Below are positions 1 through 12,283 of a stretch of 64,000 bases of DNA, piece after piece. The stretch is from Epiperipatus broadwayi (taxonomy: Eukaryota > Onychophora > Udeonychophora > Euonychophora > Peripatidae). Numbering within the stretch: position 1 is the first letter of the stretch; every line of letters starts with the position of its first letter. The DNA is taken from positions 5,658,650 through 5,722,649 of the forward strand of contig JAQFVV010000071.1 in NCBI GenBank assembly GCA_028023455.1. The letters run 5' to 3'. The notes under the pieces were generated by a model. It worked only from the letters and a program-made list of their open reading frames with translations, did no database searches and was not told the DNA's origin. The position numbers and the translations under genes were made by a program.

Positions 1-565
1 GTTTGAAAAATAGAATAGAAAAAGAAATCTGATTGGCTAATCAAGACAGTGCATTCTAATCATAATGCTTGATGTGATGCCACACAAAGTGGTTTCTGCT
101 CATATTCTGAATGACCAGATGAAAATTAAATAAATATTGAATACCAAAACATTCTATTATTTTATTTAATAAAGAACTCATTCATATTTGGGAAAGAGAT
201 AAAAGCAACCATTCAATAGAACATAAAAATTTGTAAATGGATGAGTAGAAAAACAAATGTCAGACCAAATGACATCACTTTATCATTGATGGGTGGTATT
301 TTAGCCTTTACTTGCTCTGTCTTAACATAATTAGTTCTTTCTACTAAGATTAAAAGTTTTGTGATAAAATAATAAAGTAATTTATATCATTGAGGTACAT
401 ATTGAAGAAATAACAAAAATTAAAGAAACAGCGAAAATGGAATTAGCATAAAATCATTGATACATTTTCAGTAATAATTGTAAAATAAAAATATAATTTT
501 GTTTACTGATAATATGTAAGAACAAATAGATTAGAAACATTTTCTTCATAGATATATAAAATTAT
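1..565. other. AT-rich intergenic DNA, nothing recognised
   Basis: No coding frame, RNA gene or clear repeat is visible. The sequence is AT-rich and leads directly into a tandem array. Confidence 0.5.
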
Positions 566-1445
566 TTAAATGGTTTATTTCTCTTCAGAATTCATAAGAT
601 GTTCAAAAACGGAAGTGCCACTAGAATCAATCCTACGATTCCATATTCCAGACTCTGATCTCTACTACTGTGCTGAATAGCTCAGAGCTAAATAAATAAT
701 TGGATGGTTTTATTGCTTGAAGAGTTCATAAGGTGTTTGGGCTCCAGAAGTGTGAGTAACTGGAATCAATTCTGCGATTTGACACTTAAGACCTTGATAT
801 TCTAATATTGTGCTGAACTGTCCAAAACTAAATGAATCATCGAATGGCATTATTACTTGGGAGTTCATAAGATGAGTAAGCAGAAGTGCCAGTACTAGAA
901 TCAATCCCAGGACATCCCATTTGAGGGTCAGATGCTCTACTATTGCAGTGAACTGCTGAGGGCTGCTAAGAGCTAAATAAATAATCGAACGTTTCTACAG
1001 CTCAAAAGTTTATAAAATGTTTTGGCATCGGGAGTGGCTGCACTAGAATCAATCTGAAACTTCACACTTGTGAATCACATTCTCTATTATTGTCATGAAC
1101 TTCAGAGGACTGTGGAGGATTACATAAATGATCAAATGACTTTATGGCTCAGGAATTCATAAGTTGTTCAAGCATCAGAAATTCCAGGACAGAATCAATA
1201 CTAGGACTCCACATTTGGGAATCAGACACTCTACTATCATGCTGATTGCTGAAAGTTAAATAAATAATCAAATGGCTTAGATGTCTCAAGAATTCATAAA
1301 GTGTTCAAGCAACAGAAATACCAGCATTAAAAGCAATCCCAAGATTCCATATTTCAGAATCTAATATTGTATTACTGCATTGAACTGACCAGGACTAAAT
1401 AAATAATTGAATGCTTTATTGCTTGAGAGTTCATAAAAAGACTAA
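566..1445. repeat. Tandem array of a ~140-bp unit (6-7 diverged copies)
   Basis: The phrase TTCATAAGRTGTTC, or a close variant, recurs at about 591, 725, 864, 1009, 1156, 1293 and 1430, giving periods of 134, 139, 145, 147, 137 and 137 bp. Each unit also contains 'AGAATCAATCC' and ends near 'AGCTAAATAAATAATTGAATG'. The copies are clearly diverged, so the array is old. I do not recognise the unit. It has no open frame and no clear tRNA promoter boxes. The 64-codon frame on the minus strand inside it is an artefact. Confidence 0.85.
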
Positions 1446-1608
1446 ATCCCAGAACTGGAATCAACTGAAATCTTAATCAGAGATACTGATATGAATAAGT
1501 ACTAAAATAATAGGTATAACTGACAATAGGATTGCAAAAATGACAAGAAATTCCATTTTATTTTATAAGTCAATGTAATGATTTATTGGTAATATATCAT
1601 CATCATTA

Positions 1609-1890
1609 TCAACCACTGTCAATCCATGGCAGGATGAATGTCTCCCCAAGTTCAATCCATCTTCTCCAATCTTGAGCTTCTCTTCTCCACATCACTCCTG
1701 TACACTTTCTTATTTCATCCATCCATCTCACATGTGGTCTCTTTCTGGGTCTTTTGCAATCTCTTGGAAGTCCATTTAAGATTTCAATTGTCCATATATT
1801 ATCATCTCTTTTAGCAATATGTCTAGTCCAACTCCACTTCAGTCCTTTAATTTTTTCAATGAGGTCAGTAATATCTGTTTGTTTGGTAAT
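1609..1890 (-). pseudogene. LINE reverse transcriptase C-terminal tail (RTE-like), 5'-truncated
   Basis: On the minus strand an uninterrupted 94-codon frame, with no start codon, ends in TGA at 1609-1611. It contains 'LIEKIKGLKWSWTRHIAKRD', then 'RKRPHVRWMDEIRK', 'MWRREAQDWRRW' and 'LGETFILPWID'. This is the familiar C-terminal region of RTE/BovB-like LINE polyproteins, which follow the pattern 'KLKW.WAGHIARRDD..W' then 'RGRP..RW.D' and a tail with 'DR..W'. Just past the stop there is a short ATC/ATG-rich microsatellite (minus strand TGATGATGATA), typical of RTE 3' ends. The copy is truncated at its 5' side and cannot be autonomous. It is a close relative of the copies at 2.2 kb and 38.9 kb. 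Confidence 0.8.
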
Positions 1891-2217
1891 ACATAGTTAC
1901 TGACAAATCTTGAAAACCTACTTCTACTATCCAAGCTTGCATTCTGTATATAACTCCCCTATTAAAATGGTTTTGAAATGGAGATATAAAAAAATAAATG
2001 CATAAAGTATTGGAAAGCAGAGGGATGGCATATCTGTTAAAAACAATGTTCCAGTGCTTAGAAATAGCGAGGCCAAATTGTCATTGAAAAGATATTTAAA
2101 AAAATCATAAATGACCTCAAAATTAGCAGTAGTTGTGCTGATCTCAAAAAAAAAAAAAAATAGACAAAAAAAAATTTAAAACCAAGAAATAAAAAGTTGA
2201 TATAATGATTCATGTTA

Positions 2218-2379
2218 ATTCCAAGAGATTGTAAAAGACCCAGAAAGAGACCTCATGTGAGATGGATGGATGAAATAAGAAAGTGTGCAGGGGTGATGTG
2301 GAGAAGAGAAGCTAAAGATCGGAGAAGATGGATTAAACTTGGAGAGACCTTCATCCTGCAGTGGATTGATAATGGTTGA
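2218..2379 (+). pseudogene. LINE reverse transcriptase C-terminal tail, second copy in opposite orientation
   Basis: A 54-codon frame reads 'IPRDCKRPRKRPHVRWMDE', then 'MWRREAKDRRRWIKLGETF' and 'ILQWIDNG' before a TGA. It matches the minus-strand frame at 1609-1770 almost residue for residue. The match starts abruptly at 2218, as expected for a 5'-truncated LINE insertion, and the 3' flank again carries TGATGATGTTGATG. Together with the 1.6-kb copy it forms a pair of inverted LINE tails about 0.45 kb apart. Confidence 0.8.
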
Positions 2380-2399
2380 TGATGTTGATGAAAACATGG

Positions 2400-3700
2400 A
2401 ATTTGTTGGTTTTTATGTTGTGTTCCAAAATGGTTGTCTTTGCATCTTGGATAATATATTTGAAAAATTACTCAAAAAATTAATTATAATTATCGACAAT
2501 TTCTGGGAAATTACAGATATAAGAAACTGCTTTCACGATCTCAGTAAGATATATCATGTTTCATTATACACAAAATTCAAAACTTGTGGCAGACAAAATA
2601 TAATACTTTCTCATATTTTAGAGTATTCTGTTAAATGACTAATTTTTGAAATGTAAAAACTATCCTATTACTCTTATGCAATATTTAGTTTCAAAATTGC
2701 ATTTATGAATATGTGGGTGCTGAGTTTTTATTATTTGTCCACATGACGATTGGCAGAGACTACGTTTGTTGCTACTGAGTAAATAAAATAAATTGGAATT
2801 AATTTGAAATGAGACATCAAAAATCAAAAAAATAAAAATGAACTATGATGTTAAGAAAAAGTAAAATTATGTAAGAGAAGATGTTTCAATAATATTTGCT
2901 TGAAGTGAAAATCAAAATTAAAAAGTAATATAAAGATATCTGAAACACAATCGGGAGGCGAAAAGCTATAAATTAGATTCTACCTTATGGACATCACTTA
3001 GTAATATAAAAATGAAACTAAAAGACACAACAGTATTCACAAATTCAGAAAATAGAAAAGACCACTATCAGAAAAGTCCGACAAAAATATTATAAATCTA
3101 CAAGAAAGAATTGAATTAATCATATTAAAAAACCCTAATAAAAGTTGGATTAGATTTTTAATTTATTATTCGATCAAGTTTCGCTTTATTCTTTATTATA
3201 TTTTTAGATATTTTAAATTATTCATTACTACTATACATTTAGAAATAAAAATTATTCTTTAAATTATTATTTTAATTTTGCAACTGAAATACGTAATAAG
3301 ATTTATAAAGTAATTGCTATTTTTTTCCTCACTGATCGAGTTTTGACATTCCTGTAATAACATTGAATTTAAAAAAAATCAGAATTGTTTTAACTTACTT
3401 TGTAAATCCCAAATGAATTATTGTTCAAACTAGAAAATAAAATTCTATTTAAGATATTATTTAGAATTTGATATAAATACATTCACTGTATCTATTGAGA
3501 AAATAATTATTTTTTATCTATAAATAATATCTTAGCGCGTTATCAAATATCCACTAGTCATATTCAAACAATCTAACATTATAGCAGGTGCTGTTTGTTA
3601 TACCAGGGTATTTAAATATTTCCTGAAAATATGTAAATTATCTAATTTACATAATTCCGTTTTTTAACAAAGGAATACAAGTCTCTTTCTTATTAATACA
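2400..3700. other. AT-rich intergenic DNA, nothing recognised
   Basis: The frame running from 2339 to 2638 is mostly read-through in the wrong frame of the LINE tail followed by AT-rich DNA. I see no other structure. Confidence 0.4.
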
Positions 3701-3713
3701 TGCACATTATTGG

Positions 3714-4019
3714 CTATATGTCTTCCTTGAGTGTGCACTTTCTGTCATCTCTCTCAGAACACACTATACTGACCCTCAATTGCTCAAAAACATGACCACA
3801 TTGGATCTTATGTTCCAAGAATATAGAATTAGATTCTGTGTTGGTTTTGGCCTGGTTGTAAAGATATTTGTGCTGGTTAACCCTAGTTGCCATGTTTGCA
3901 TGTAATTCGCTGAAGCAAATGGCATTGCAAATGGAGTTGTATTTACTCTTGTAAACAACTTTACAGACCTGCTCCAGGGATAGCCTGTCTTTAGTATTGT
4001 TTATCAAACAATTTAACAT
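3714..4019 (-). pseudogene. GIY-YIG endonuclease-like fragment, probably Penelope-like retroelement
   Basis: The minus strand is open for 101 codons. It includes 'KDRLSLEQVCKVVYKS', 'CNAICFSELHANMATRVNQH' and 'FLEHKIQCGHVFEQLRVSIV', ending 'RKCTLKEDI'. The order VVYK, then C(N)A(F/I)(Y/C), then a T-rich turn, R-V-N-Q-H and later S..EH....GH, is that of the GIY-YIG nuclease fold. Such domains sit at the C-terminus of Penelope-like element polyproteins. The YIG motif itself is decayed ('ICFSE' where YIGE would be expected), so this is a relic. The family assignment is an inference from the motif pattern. Confidence 0.5.
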
Positions 4020-5610
4020 GGGCAGGGTTTAAAAGCTGATGTTATATGTATCAGAGCAAATTTTACTTAAGTTTTGTCATACTCTGGGTATAGTGTTACC
4101 TCCAGTTTTATTGGTTTATTTCTAATTTTGGAGTAAAATGTTCTGTCTGTATTGACAAGGTAATTACACAAATCCTTATTTATAGTTTGCTAAACATTTC
4201 AAAAATAAATTTCCTAGGGTCAATATGAATATACTGATTTCTCTTGACTTGATTTCTTCTAAAAGTAAATATTTCTGAATACAATCTGAATCTAATCACA
4301 TTATTATTCAAAAAAATTGAAGATCACTTAAATATTTTGTGAAAAATAATCATAAATGAGGATTCAACTTATGGAAAATGTATATTTTCAGTTTTGAAAT
4401 CTAATAAAAGAATGAATACATTCACAATGAAGACAATTAGAAACTACCAATCAACATCCCTGTAAATTATCTGTTAGTTCATTTCAAAAAAATTTCTCTA
4501 CACAATATTGTTCTCTTGAGAAAGTGTTTAAATTTAATATTAATTTTGGTTTCAGTTTTTGCATCAAATTGAATGCAAAACTGGAAAAATAGTGCTTGAG
4601 ATAGCCATAGAATCAAAACATAACAATCTCACCACATAATCTGGTGTTCTTATTATTGAGTTCAATTAGAAGTTTAACAATCCCACACTGCTTTATTCAC
4701 ACATGCAGAAAATTTTAAATACATTATTTGAAGCTATTACTTAACAACATTCTCATACTTGAACCAAAGTAATAAAAATAATGGAATAATGGCAATGCCC
4801 CCCTTCACAATTAGAGCAGCACTCTAAAATAATTTAATTTTTGAGTAACTCAAAAAAATCATGAATATTTATTGCTGTAATATATGAAAGTACATATTCA
4901 TCAAATGATTATATTTACAAGATATTTTACCATCTCTGAAACATCATATTTGTAGTAATAGAATTTAAATTAATGTTGTGATCTGCAATTAACCATTTTT
5001 AAACTAATAAGGTTTAGTTTTCTAATGAACAAAAAGCTAAAATATTATATATTCCATTTTCTCTCCTCCTATGCAATTAAATTGAATTATTTCTCAAATT
5101 TAAGAATTTTAATTAATTTTCTAATTCTCAACTGATATTACAGAGCATTTTATAGGTATGCTATCACTTTTGGCTATGTATGGTGCTATTTTGCTGTTTA
5201 AGCATTCAATTGGCAAACCAGAACTGAAGAAAATATTGATTTATTACTAATCTGCCCTAACCCCAATATATCAGTAGTTCATAGAAAAAAAATATTTCAA
5301 ATAAGCCAACATTACTGTTGATTGATATATTTTTGAGAAATCAATTGTGAGACTACTTGTAAATTTCTCTTTTATTATGGTTAAAAATGAGCAAAAATAG
5401 CACAATTTTCACACTTTATTTAAGTACTTATAAATATTTTTACAAAATATTTGTGTAATATTTATAAAAAAAATATTTTCATGACTAAACTTAGATTTTA
5501 TTCATACATGTTTTATTTTTAAAAATACAAGTTAAGAAATTTGTAGTAATAGCAAATATGAAACAATGATCATAATAAATCAAGACTAATATATTGTAAA
5601 TACCCAACTT
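4020..5610. other. AT-rich intergenic DNA, nothing recognised
   Basis: No open frame of note, no RNA gene and no repeat that I can pair with another part of the window. Confidence 0.4.
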
Positions 5611-5616
5611 TAAGGT

Positions 5617-5925
5617 GTAATTACAGTGAATTTGAACTCAGACTTTCCAAACCTTCTTCAGCTTTTCACTCCATCTTTACATGGCTTATACACATGACCA
5701 CACACATGTAAAAAGGATACATGGTCTCCAATATACATATTTTATACTGAACCAGCACTTATCATTTGATCCAGGACATCATCTCCCACACACATATATA
5801 ATCAATACTCATTTTATATTAAGACAGCAAATCTTCAAACCTTAATGGACAGACTTCAATCTTCTCCACCCTCCAACTCTTCATCCATCCATACCATAGA
5901 AAATATGATGATTGAATGCTCAAAC
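5617..5925 (+). repeat. Dispersed repeat family B, copy 1
   Basis: It begins at 'GAATTTGAACTCAGACTTTC' and contains in order 'ACACATGACCACACACATG', 'CCAGCACTTATCATTTGATC', 'ATTAAGACAGCAAATCTTC' and 'TTAATGGACAGACTTCAATC', ending near 'ACTCTTCATCCATCC'. The same blocks in the same order recur at 7.5, 9.1 and 11.5 kb, and reversed at 12.5-12.9 kb. Read on the minus strand, the first block ends in a GAGTTCAAATTC stretch that resembles a pol III B box, so a tRNA-related SINE origin is possible but unproven. Confidence 0.7.
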
Positions 5926-5929
5926 CCTT

Positions 5930-7300
5930 TAATTGAAACTATGATCACTAATGCTCTGTCAAATAACTTTGATATTTTAATAATTATAAATGCAATTGTA
6001 AATTTTTAAAATAGAATTTCATTGCTTTATGGTGACTTAACAATAAAACCTTCAGTTTTTAGAAATAAATCTCAATTATCCAAGATTTTGTTTATTTATT
6101 TATATTTACTCATGTTGTAGTAATTGTCCAATAAGAAAAAGTTTTTCTTCTCATTACATATGTTCATTATTTTTTTCTATATTTTCAAAGTTCCAATATG
6201 ATTTTTTAGAATATTTTTATATGCATATTTATATTTTAATAAATCAAATACAACTTATTGATTCATAATATAGAATAAAGGTTTTAATACCAAAATTAAA
6301 AGTTAAATTTAAACTGCTACTTAGAGGTTGATGAAAAAAAAAAAACATTAAAACATTGGAGATATAAAAAAAAACTCTTAAGTGATTCAAAAATAGTGTA
6401 ATACTTTTGTAAAATTATCTTATTACATGAAATCTTTAAAAATATAAATATCTATATTAAAAAAGGCTAAAATATAATTATAAATAAAAAGTTTTAAATT
6501 TATAAAATTTTATGTAAATGAAGTTCTTTATAATTTATCATTTTAGTAAATTTATTGATGAACACTATCAGAAAAAAGGACAAAAATATTGGACAAAAAG
6601 GCAAAAGAAAGTTGCTTAATTAATTTATTAATATTGTAATGATGGATGGGATGGACATAGGAAGTGGAAATCATCTTCCTCAAAACATCACAATGAGCAT
6701 GAACAAAAATCAGCATTGAAAGCCATTATAAGCAATATATAAGATATAAATATAGCACTGCCAGCATTAATTATGCTAATTTTTGCTCACAATCATTAAT
6801 TATAATGTTTTGAAGATGACGATTTTCATCACCCCATGGACATTTCACCTGTACATACCATTACAATCTATAATATTTTAATTTATTACAAATTTATTTC
6901 ATAACATGTTATTATTATTTTATTTCAAGTTAATCTTCATTCATGCATAATATATAAAATGTATTCCTGCACTTTTAAAATCATGATGAAAACAATAAAA
7001 CATTACATTACTCCATTTTAGACATCAATATCATTTTTTTCTTTTATTCTTGTTATCAACTATTGTAAACTTGGGTAATCAGTAGTTGACAGAAGGTAGT
7101 GTTTTTTCCTACTTTACTCTGTATGACAGAATCAGAGACAAGAGAAAAAATTTACTACTAAACTTCATTATGTAAGGTGTGTTCAATGGATGTTTATTGG
7201 TTTCACATCAATCCTAGATAAAATTATCTCTAGTTATTAAAAAAAACTAAGAGCATCATAAATTATAGATGCATTTAATGATCTGCAAACAAGCACCTTC
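5930..7300. other. AT-rich intergenic DNA, nothing recognised
   Basis: There are only A- or T-rich stretches and a weak inverted similarity around 6650-6850 (TGATGGATGGGATGGACATAG against TTTTCATCACCCCATGGACA). No gene is supported. Confidence 0.4.
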
Positions 7301-7307
7301 TTTTTAA

Positions 7308-7810
7308 AACACATGAAGACATATTAAAAGATAAATTACCCCTCAAGATCCATTTTATGCTAAAGCAGCATTCATCAAGTGGCCCAGGTCATCATCTCGC
7401 ACATATATCTCCATCCAATGTACAATATTTATCAATATGTAACTTAATACCCTGTAAAGGCTTACACATACCTGCTCATACATACTGTAATATATAAGGG
7501 ATTCAAACTCAGACTTTCACATGACCCTCAACTCACCATGCCATTTCATATTGCTGATCCACCTGATCACACACATGTTGAAAAGATAAATAATCACCAA
7601 TATACATATTTCATGCTAAACCAGAAATCATCAGTTGGTCCAGATTTCTATCTTCACACATATATACAATCAGTGCTCAGCTTTATATTAAGATAGCCAA
7701 TCTTCATACTTTAATGGACATGTTTCAAACTACTCCAACCTATAACTCTTCAGCCATCCATTGTTACATTTTGATTTACATGTGTCAAACTTACTCCACC
7801 CACAATTTTG
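7308..7810 (+). repeat. Dispersed repeat family B, copy 2 plus a leading partial copy
   Basis: A partial copy lies at about 7308-7425 ('CATCAAGTGGCCCAGGTC', 'CACATATATCTCC'). A fuller one lies at 7495-7810, starting 'GGGATTCAAACTCAGACTTT' and including 'GATCACACACATGTTGAAAAG', 'AATATACATATTTCATGC', 'AGATAGCCAATCTTC' and 'TTTAATGGACATG'. The block order matches the 5.6-kb copy. Confidence 0.7.
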
Positions 7811-7949
7811 GTACGATCCCCTGTAAATAAATACAATAATGTTTATCACTGATCTTTTTTTTTGGAAATTTTTTCTAGCCCAGATATAAACTTTAAACCT
7901 TATTTAAAGATTAATATATCTGGCTTTTTAAATTAAATACACAAAGAAT

Positions 7950-8290
7950 GATTGACTTCATATCGCTTTTCCCATGTGCAATATCTTATATAGCTGCTGA
8001 ACTGTTTTCAAATGTGTTTGATTATGTGACAAAAATGGCTTATGCTGCAACCTTTAATATGTTTTCTGATTTGGGCTGATAGCTTGGCAAGAAAAGAAAA
8101 AAAGTAAATTAAAAGCTAGAAGAAAAGCATATTAGATTTTTAAAAATCCAAATGTACAAACCGTAAGTTAAAAACTAGTTTGGGGATATTGGATGGGTCT
8201 ACATTGGATAGCAATTTATTAAAGACTGCTATCTAGTATCTATTGATTACGCAATCTTACACTAATTGGCATAACCAGGAAGAGAATTTT
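7950..8290 (+). repeat. Partial foldback repeat, family F2
   Basis: It contains 'TTTGGGCTGATAGCTTGGCA', 'AACTAGTTTGGGGATATTGG', 'TATTAAAGACTGCTATCTAG' and 'ACACTAATTGGCATAA', in the order seen in the right halves of the copies at 14.1-14.9 and 16.4-16.9 kb. The left half is missing. Confidence 0.55.
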
Positions 8291-8655
8291 TTTACTGAAT
8301 TCATGATGAATAAGGATTTGCCTTTTAAATTTGATCATTTCTGTACATATCTCATGAATTCTTTACCAAAAACTCACTATAAAGATGTTTCTCTACTATT
8401 TTAACTTTATTCATTTTCATTTCCATGAGAAAAATTGAAAGGGAAGAGGGGACAATGATAAGGAATATATACCTCAAGGTTTGTGTAATGTCTAAGTCAA
8501 ACTACATAAACTATGGTTTAACATTAACAAAAATTTATTCTTAGAAAAAAATTAACAGCTGTCAATTTATGATAGTCCTAATTAGAAGATCAAATAAACT
8601 AATAAAATTTTATAAAAAAAAGTCAAATAGTTAAATTTTTAGAAAGTCATATGAT

Positions 8656-8769
8656 TTTTTTTCCCATATGTCATAGCATCGTCCAGGAGGCGAACCCACA
8701 ACATCTGTCTGCAACCAACTGCTTGCTTGCAAGGCCGCTATGCTGACCTCTCAGCTAACAACGCTTGAC
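8656..8769 (-). mobile_element. tRNA-derived SINE, copy 1, with 12-bp target duplication
   Basis: Flanked by AAGTCATATGAT at 8644-8655 and again at 8770-8781. Read on the minus strand, the body has an A box ('TAGCTGAGAGGTCAGC') and a B box ('GGGTTCGCCTCC'). Seven-base ends (AGCGTTG and CGATGCT) can pair as an acceptor stem with G-U wobbles. The 3' end on the minus strand is A-rich (T8 on the plus strand). These are the features of a short tRNA-type SINE mobilised by a LINE. A duplicated 'GCTTGCTTGC' in the anticodon-variable region is specific to this copy. Confidence 0.85.
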
Positions 8770-9109
8770 AAGTCATATGATATTTGAGCATGGTCATAAG
8801 GAGTTCTAGAGAAGTATTTCTCAATCTTTGGATCATATCAAAAATTTTATGGGTCACGAAGTGATAGAAAAATATATAAGCAATTTATTCATTATTACCC
8901 ACTTAAAGATTATGTTCATTTGAGTAATATGTGTGGATCATAAATTCCTTCAAAGAACGTAAATCACATTTAACTTTTTCAAAAGAAAAATTGATTGAAT
9001 TGTCTATAGACAAAAGTTTGAAAATGACTTTTAAAATAATCAAAATAATTTATATGATTTTTTTTCTACAGTAGAGGCTTTTTCATATCTGTACTCCAAT
9101 AGGTAATAT

Positions 9110-9535
9110 AGAGGGGTTTGAACTCAGACTTTTGCATGACCCTCAACTATCCACACTATCATACTGCTGGCACATGTGATCACACACATGTTGAAAAGAT
9201 AAATAATCAGCAATATATGTATTTTGTGCTAAACCAGCACTCATCAATTGGTCCAGGTTATCATCTTCACACACATATATATACAATCAATGTTCAGCTT
9301 ATATTAAGATAGCCAATCTTTGTACTTTAATAGACAGGCTTCAATCCACTCCACCCCACAACTCTTCAGCTGTTCATTTCATTAAAAATCTGATGATGGA
9401 ATGCTCAAAGCTTACATTGGTGCCAACCTTCTCATCCTAACACATGTTGATCATAAGTCGCACTGACCCCTCGTGTACAGGACATAATCCATTTATATAC
9501 ATATACGAGGGATGGGCAGACCTTATAGCACTATA
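9110..9535 (+). repeat. Dispersed repeat family B, copy 3 (longest at its 3' side)
   Basis: It starts 'GGGGTTTGAACTCAGACTTT' and carries all family blocks. It then extends through 'CTGATGATGGAATGCTCAAAG' into 'CGCACTGACCCCTCGTGTAC' and 'GGACATAATCCATTTATA'. This distal part reappears inverted at 12.52-12.64 kb. The 64-codon frame inside is an artefact. Confidence 0.7.
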
Positions 9536-10019
9536 TTTTAATATATGATTTTTTTTTACAAATTCAAGATGTTAACTTTTGAGTAAAAAAGCCACAAAAT
9601 TATTACTTTGGTGTTACGAAAACTTATTTAACAGAAAGTGGATTTTTAGCAATGATTATTATGAAAAGCAAATTTAGAAAATGATCTGACATAAGTTCTG
9701 CTGAGAGGGTGGCATTAAATAATTTCATCTATGTAAGAAATAATATTTTAATAGAATACACACAACAATAAGGAGTCATTAAATTTGATTAATTTTATTT
9801 CTTAATTATTTGGTTTTTATTTTTTGATAAAGTTTTAATCTTATTATTTTATTTTTTGATAATTTTTTTCCCACCAGAGAATGAAATAAATATAATTCAA
9901 ATTTTTTTTTTAGTGATTCTTATTTTTTAAAACAATCAGTTATGCTTGATGAATATAATTATTTGATTTGAATATATGCAGTTAGCACTCTTTTAATACA
10001 GTTAGTTTCTATTTTAGCC

Positions 10020-10265
10020 TTCCCTAATGCAGAAGAATGTCAGAAATTTAAGTGAATCAAGTATCCTTGGACCTTCCCCTAATATTGAAAATTGTCACAA
10101 CTTAGGTCAACCAAGTATTCTTGGATCCTTCTCTAATATAAAAAATTTCCATAACTTAGGTCAATCAATTACTTGAATTTCCCCTTAATATAGAAGATTG
10201 ACATAATTTAGGTCAATTAAATACTTTTGGATCCTCTCCTAATACAGAAGATTGCTCTAATTAAG
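10020..10265. repeat. Minisatellite, ~54-bp unit, about 4.5 copies
   Basis: The block 'CCCTAATAYAGAAGATTG', followed by 'ACTTAGGTCAATCAAGTA' and 'CTTGGATCCTTC', repeats with its AAT at 10026, 10081, 10135, 10187 and 10241, giving a period of 52-55 bp. Copies are diverged. No open frame runs through it. Confidence 0.85.
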
Positions 10266-10269
10266 TCCA

Positions 10270-11510
10270 CAGTATATGGTTGGTGTGTAGTTGATTAATG
10301 ACTATGGGTAGAGATTTGGTTAACCTTTTATAAATGATAGTTTGAATCTGTTAAATTTCATTCTCCATCAATCAAGAATTGTCACAGTTTAAAAAAAATG
10401 GAGAATCGCTGCTCTAGAGTTATAGATTTATGATTTAAATATTCTAATATTTTTGGTACTTTAATGTCACATGATCTTTCAAACAATAAACTATTTATAT
10501 TATTCCTTTAAATTTCTTTTAATAGGAAATATCACCAAAAGAAGTCAAGAAGTCATGCATTTATTTAAATATTTTCTTCATTTGCTGTTTAACCCTCTGG
10601 AAGTTGGGATTATCTAAGATAGAGGCATTTTTTTCTCTTAAATATTGTTACATATATCAAATGCATGCAAACACCATAACTATTTTATGTTAATACATGA
10701 CTAAGATCAGGCCATTACATTTAGCCATAAATATTTATAACATGTGTTTGGTAAGGATGTATGATATTATTAAATAATTAATTGTATCTGAGAGATTCCC
10801 CAACCTGTGAAATCAGTTTCATTGTGAAAATTTTTAGAATGTAACAAAATAAATTTTGACAATGACTCCTAAACAAATATTGCCACTCTAACTCACAAAA
10901 TAAAAAAGGAAGAAGAAAAAGACAAAAAAACCTATCCTAGAAATGTGTTTTGCAATGGGTATACAAACATTCGTGAAACACAAATATGACCATATGTAAA
11001 ACATGTTGGTCCATTTTTCTGTTTACTTGATATTTTACAATGTTATTTTTTAATTTCTTCTGCAGAAAATTTTTCTTCCTGAAATACTTCAACACCATGA
11101 CTAATTGTGGTTCTTCATGGAAACAATGACCATGCTCTTCTCTAAAATATTTTTGAGAAAAATTCTTATAATGTAGATTGAGTCCAACCATGCTCAAGGT
11201 TCACCAACCTTTTTTAAAAATCTAGCATTGTTTATTCATTGTCCAATCCAATGGAAGCGTTATTTTACAATAGTGGGTTGTATAGTACAGTATGATTGGT
11301 TGTGTGTTCTTATTTAAAATTTTATGGAGCAACCTTAAACAAAACCTTTCTATTGCCTTTATATTGCACTGATAGGATGTTCAAGTCAAAATTCTGTTAT
11401 ATTTCTTACTTTAATAATTTCTAGATTCTAACCTTAAAATAAATAAAAATCATATATTTTATTTACATAAATATATTTAAATACAAATATATTGTCTATA
11501 TTGACTTAAT
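10270..11510. other. AT-rich intergenic DNA with an unrecognised minus-strand frame
   Basis: An 86-codon minus-strand frame at 10937-11197 contains 'EEHGHCFHEEPQLVMVLKYF' and 'MDQHVLHMVIFVFHECLYTH'. I do not recognise it, and with no supporting context it may be chance or a relic. The rest shows nothing. Confidence 0.3.
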
Positions 11511-11514
11511 GTAA

Positions 11515-12075
11515 TCAGAAGGGATTTGAACTCAGACTTTCAAAATTTAGAAGAGATCTGAACTCAGACTTATAAGTACCCTTCAGCCATCCATTTGAAC
11601 TCAGACTTTCAAAATTTAGAAGAGATCTGAACTCAGACTTATAAGTACCCTTCAGCCATCCATTCCATCATTTAATTGATACACATGGCTGCATACCTGT
11701 GAAAAAGATAAATGATCTCCAATATGCCTATTTCATGCTGGACCAGCACTCATCAGTTGATCCAGATTATCATCTCCCACACACATATATAATTAATGCT
11801 CAGTTTACATTAAGATAGGAAGTCTTCAAACTTTAAACTTTAATGGACATGCTTCAATCTTCAATACCTTCTAACTCCTCAGCCATCCATACCATTAAAA
11901 ATCTAAGTATGGAGGGCTCAAAGCTCTTGTTGATGCCAATATTATTATCATACCCATGTTTAGCATAATAGAGATCATTTATCTTTTTCACATGTGGGTG
12001 GCCATGTGTATCGGGAATGTGAGATAGAGTGAATAGCTGAAAGGAGCTTGAAAGTCTGTGTTCAAATCCTCTATA
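11515..12075. repeat. Dispersed repeat family B: copy 4 plus an inverted partial, with an internal 67-bp duplication
   Basis: The segment beginning 'TTGAACTCAGACTTTCAAAA' at about 11526 is repeated in tandem at about 11593 (period ~67 bp). A family B body follows to about 11960. From about 11965 to 12075 the opposite end of the family runs in reverse ('CACATGTGGGTGGCCATGTG', 'GTCTGTGTTCAAATCC'), so the region folds back on itself. Confidence 0.65.
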
Positions 12076-12283
12076 AATATAATAAAGACAAATTTATAAT
12101 ATTTTTTTCACTATTCAGCTTGTACTATTAAGGAATGTATCTCTTGGACTCATATGACATCTAGTGCGATTTTTCTTTATTATTATGATCGTTGTACGAT
12201 TAAAATTTGTAACAATGAACCATATTTGCTGTCTAGAAGGTTTGGCTGTGTTTGAATAAGACCATTTACTTTTTTTACATATT

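Noticed and set aside
8656-8769. Functional tRNA gene
   Set aside because: A and B boxes and an acceptor-like stem exist, but the anticodon arm is irregular, and the sequence recurs with target duplications and an A-rich tail, so it is a SINE.
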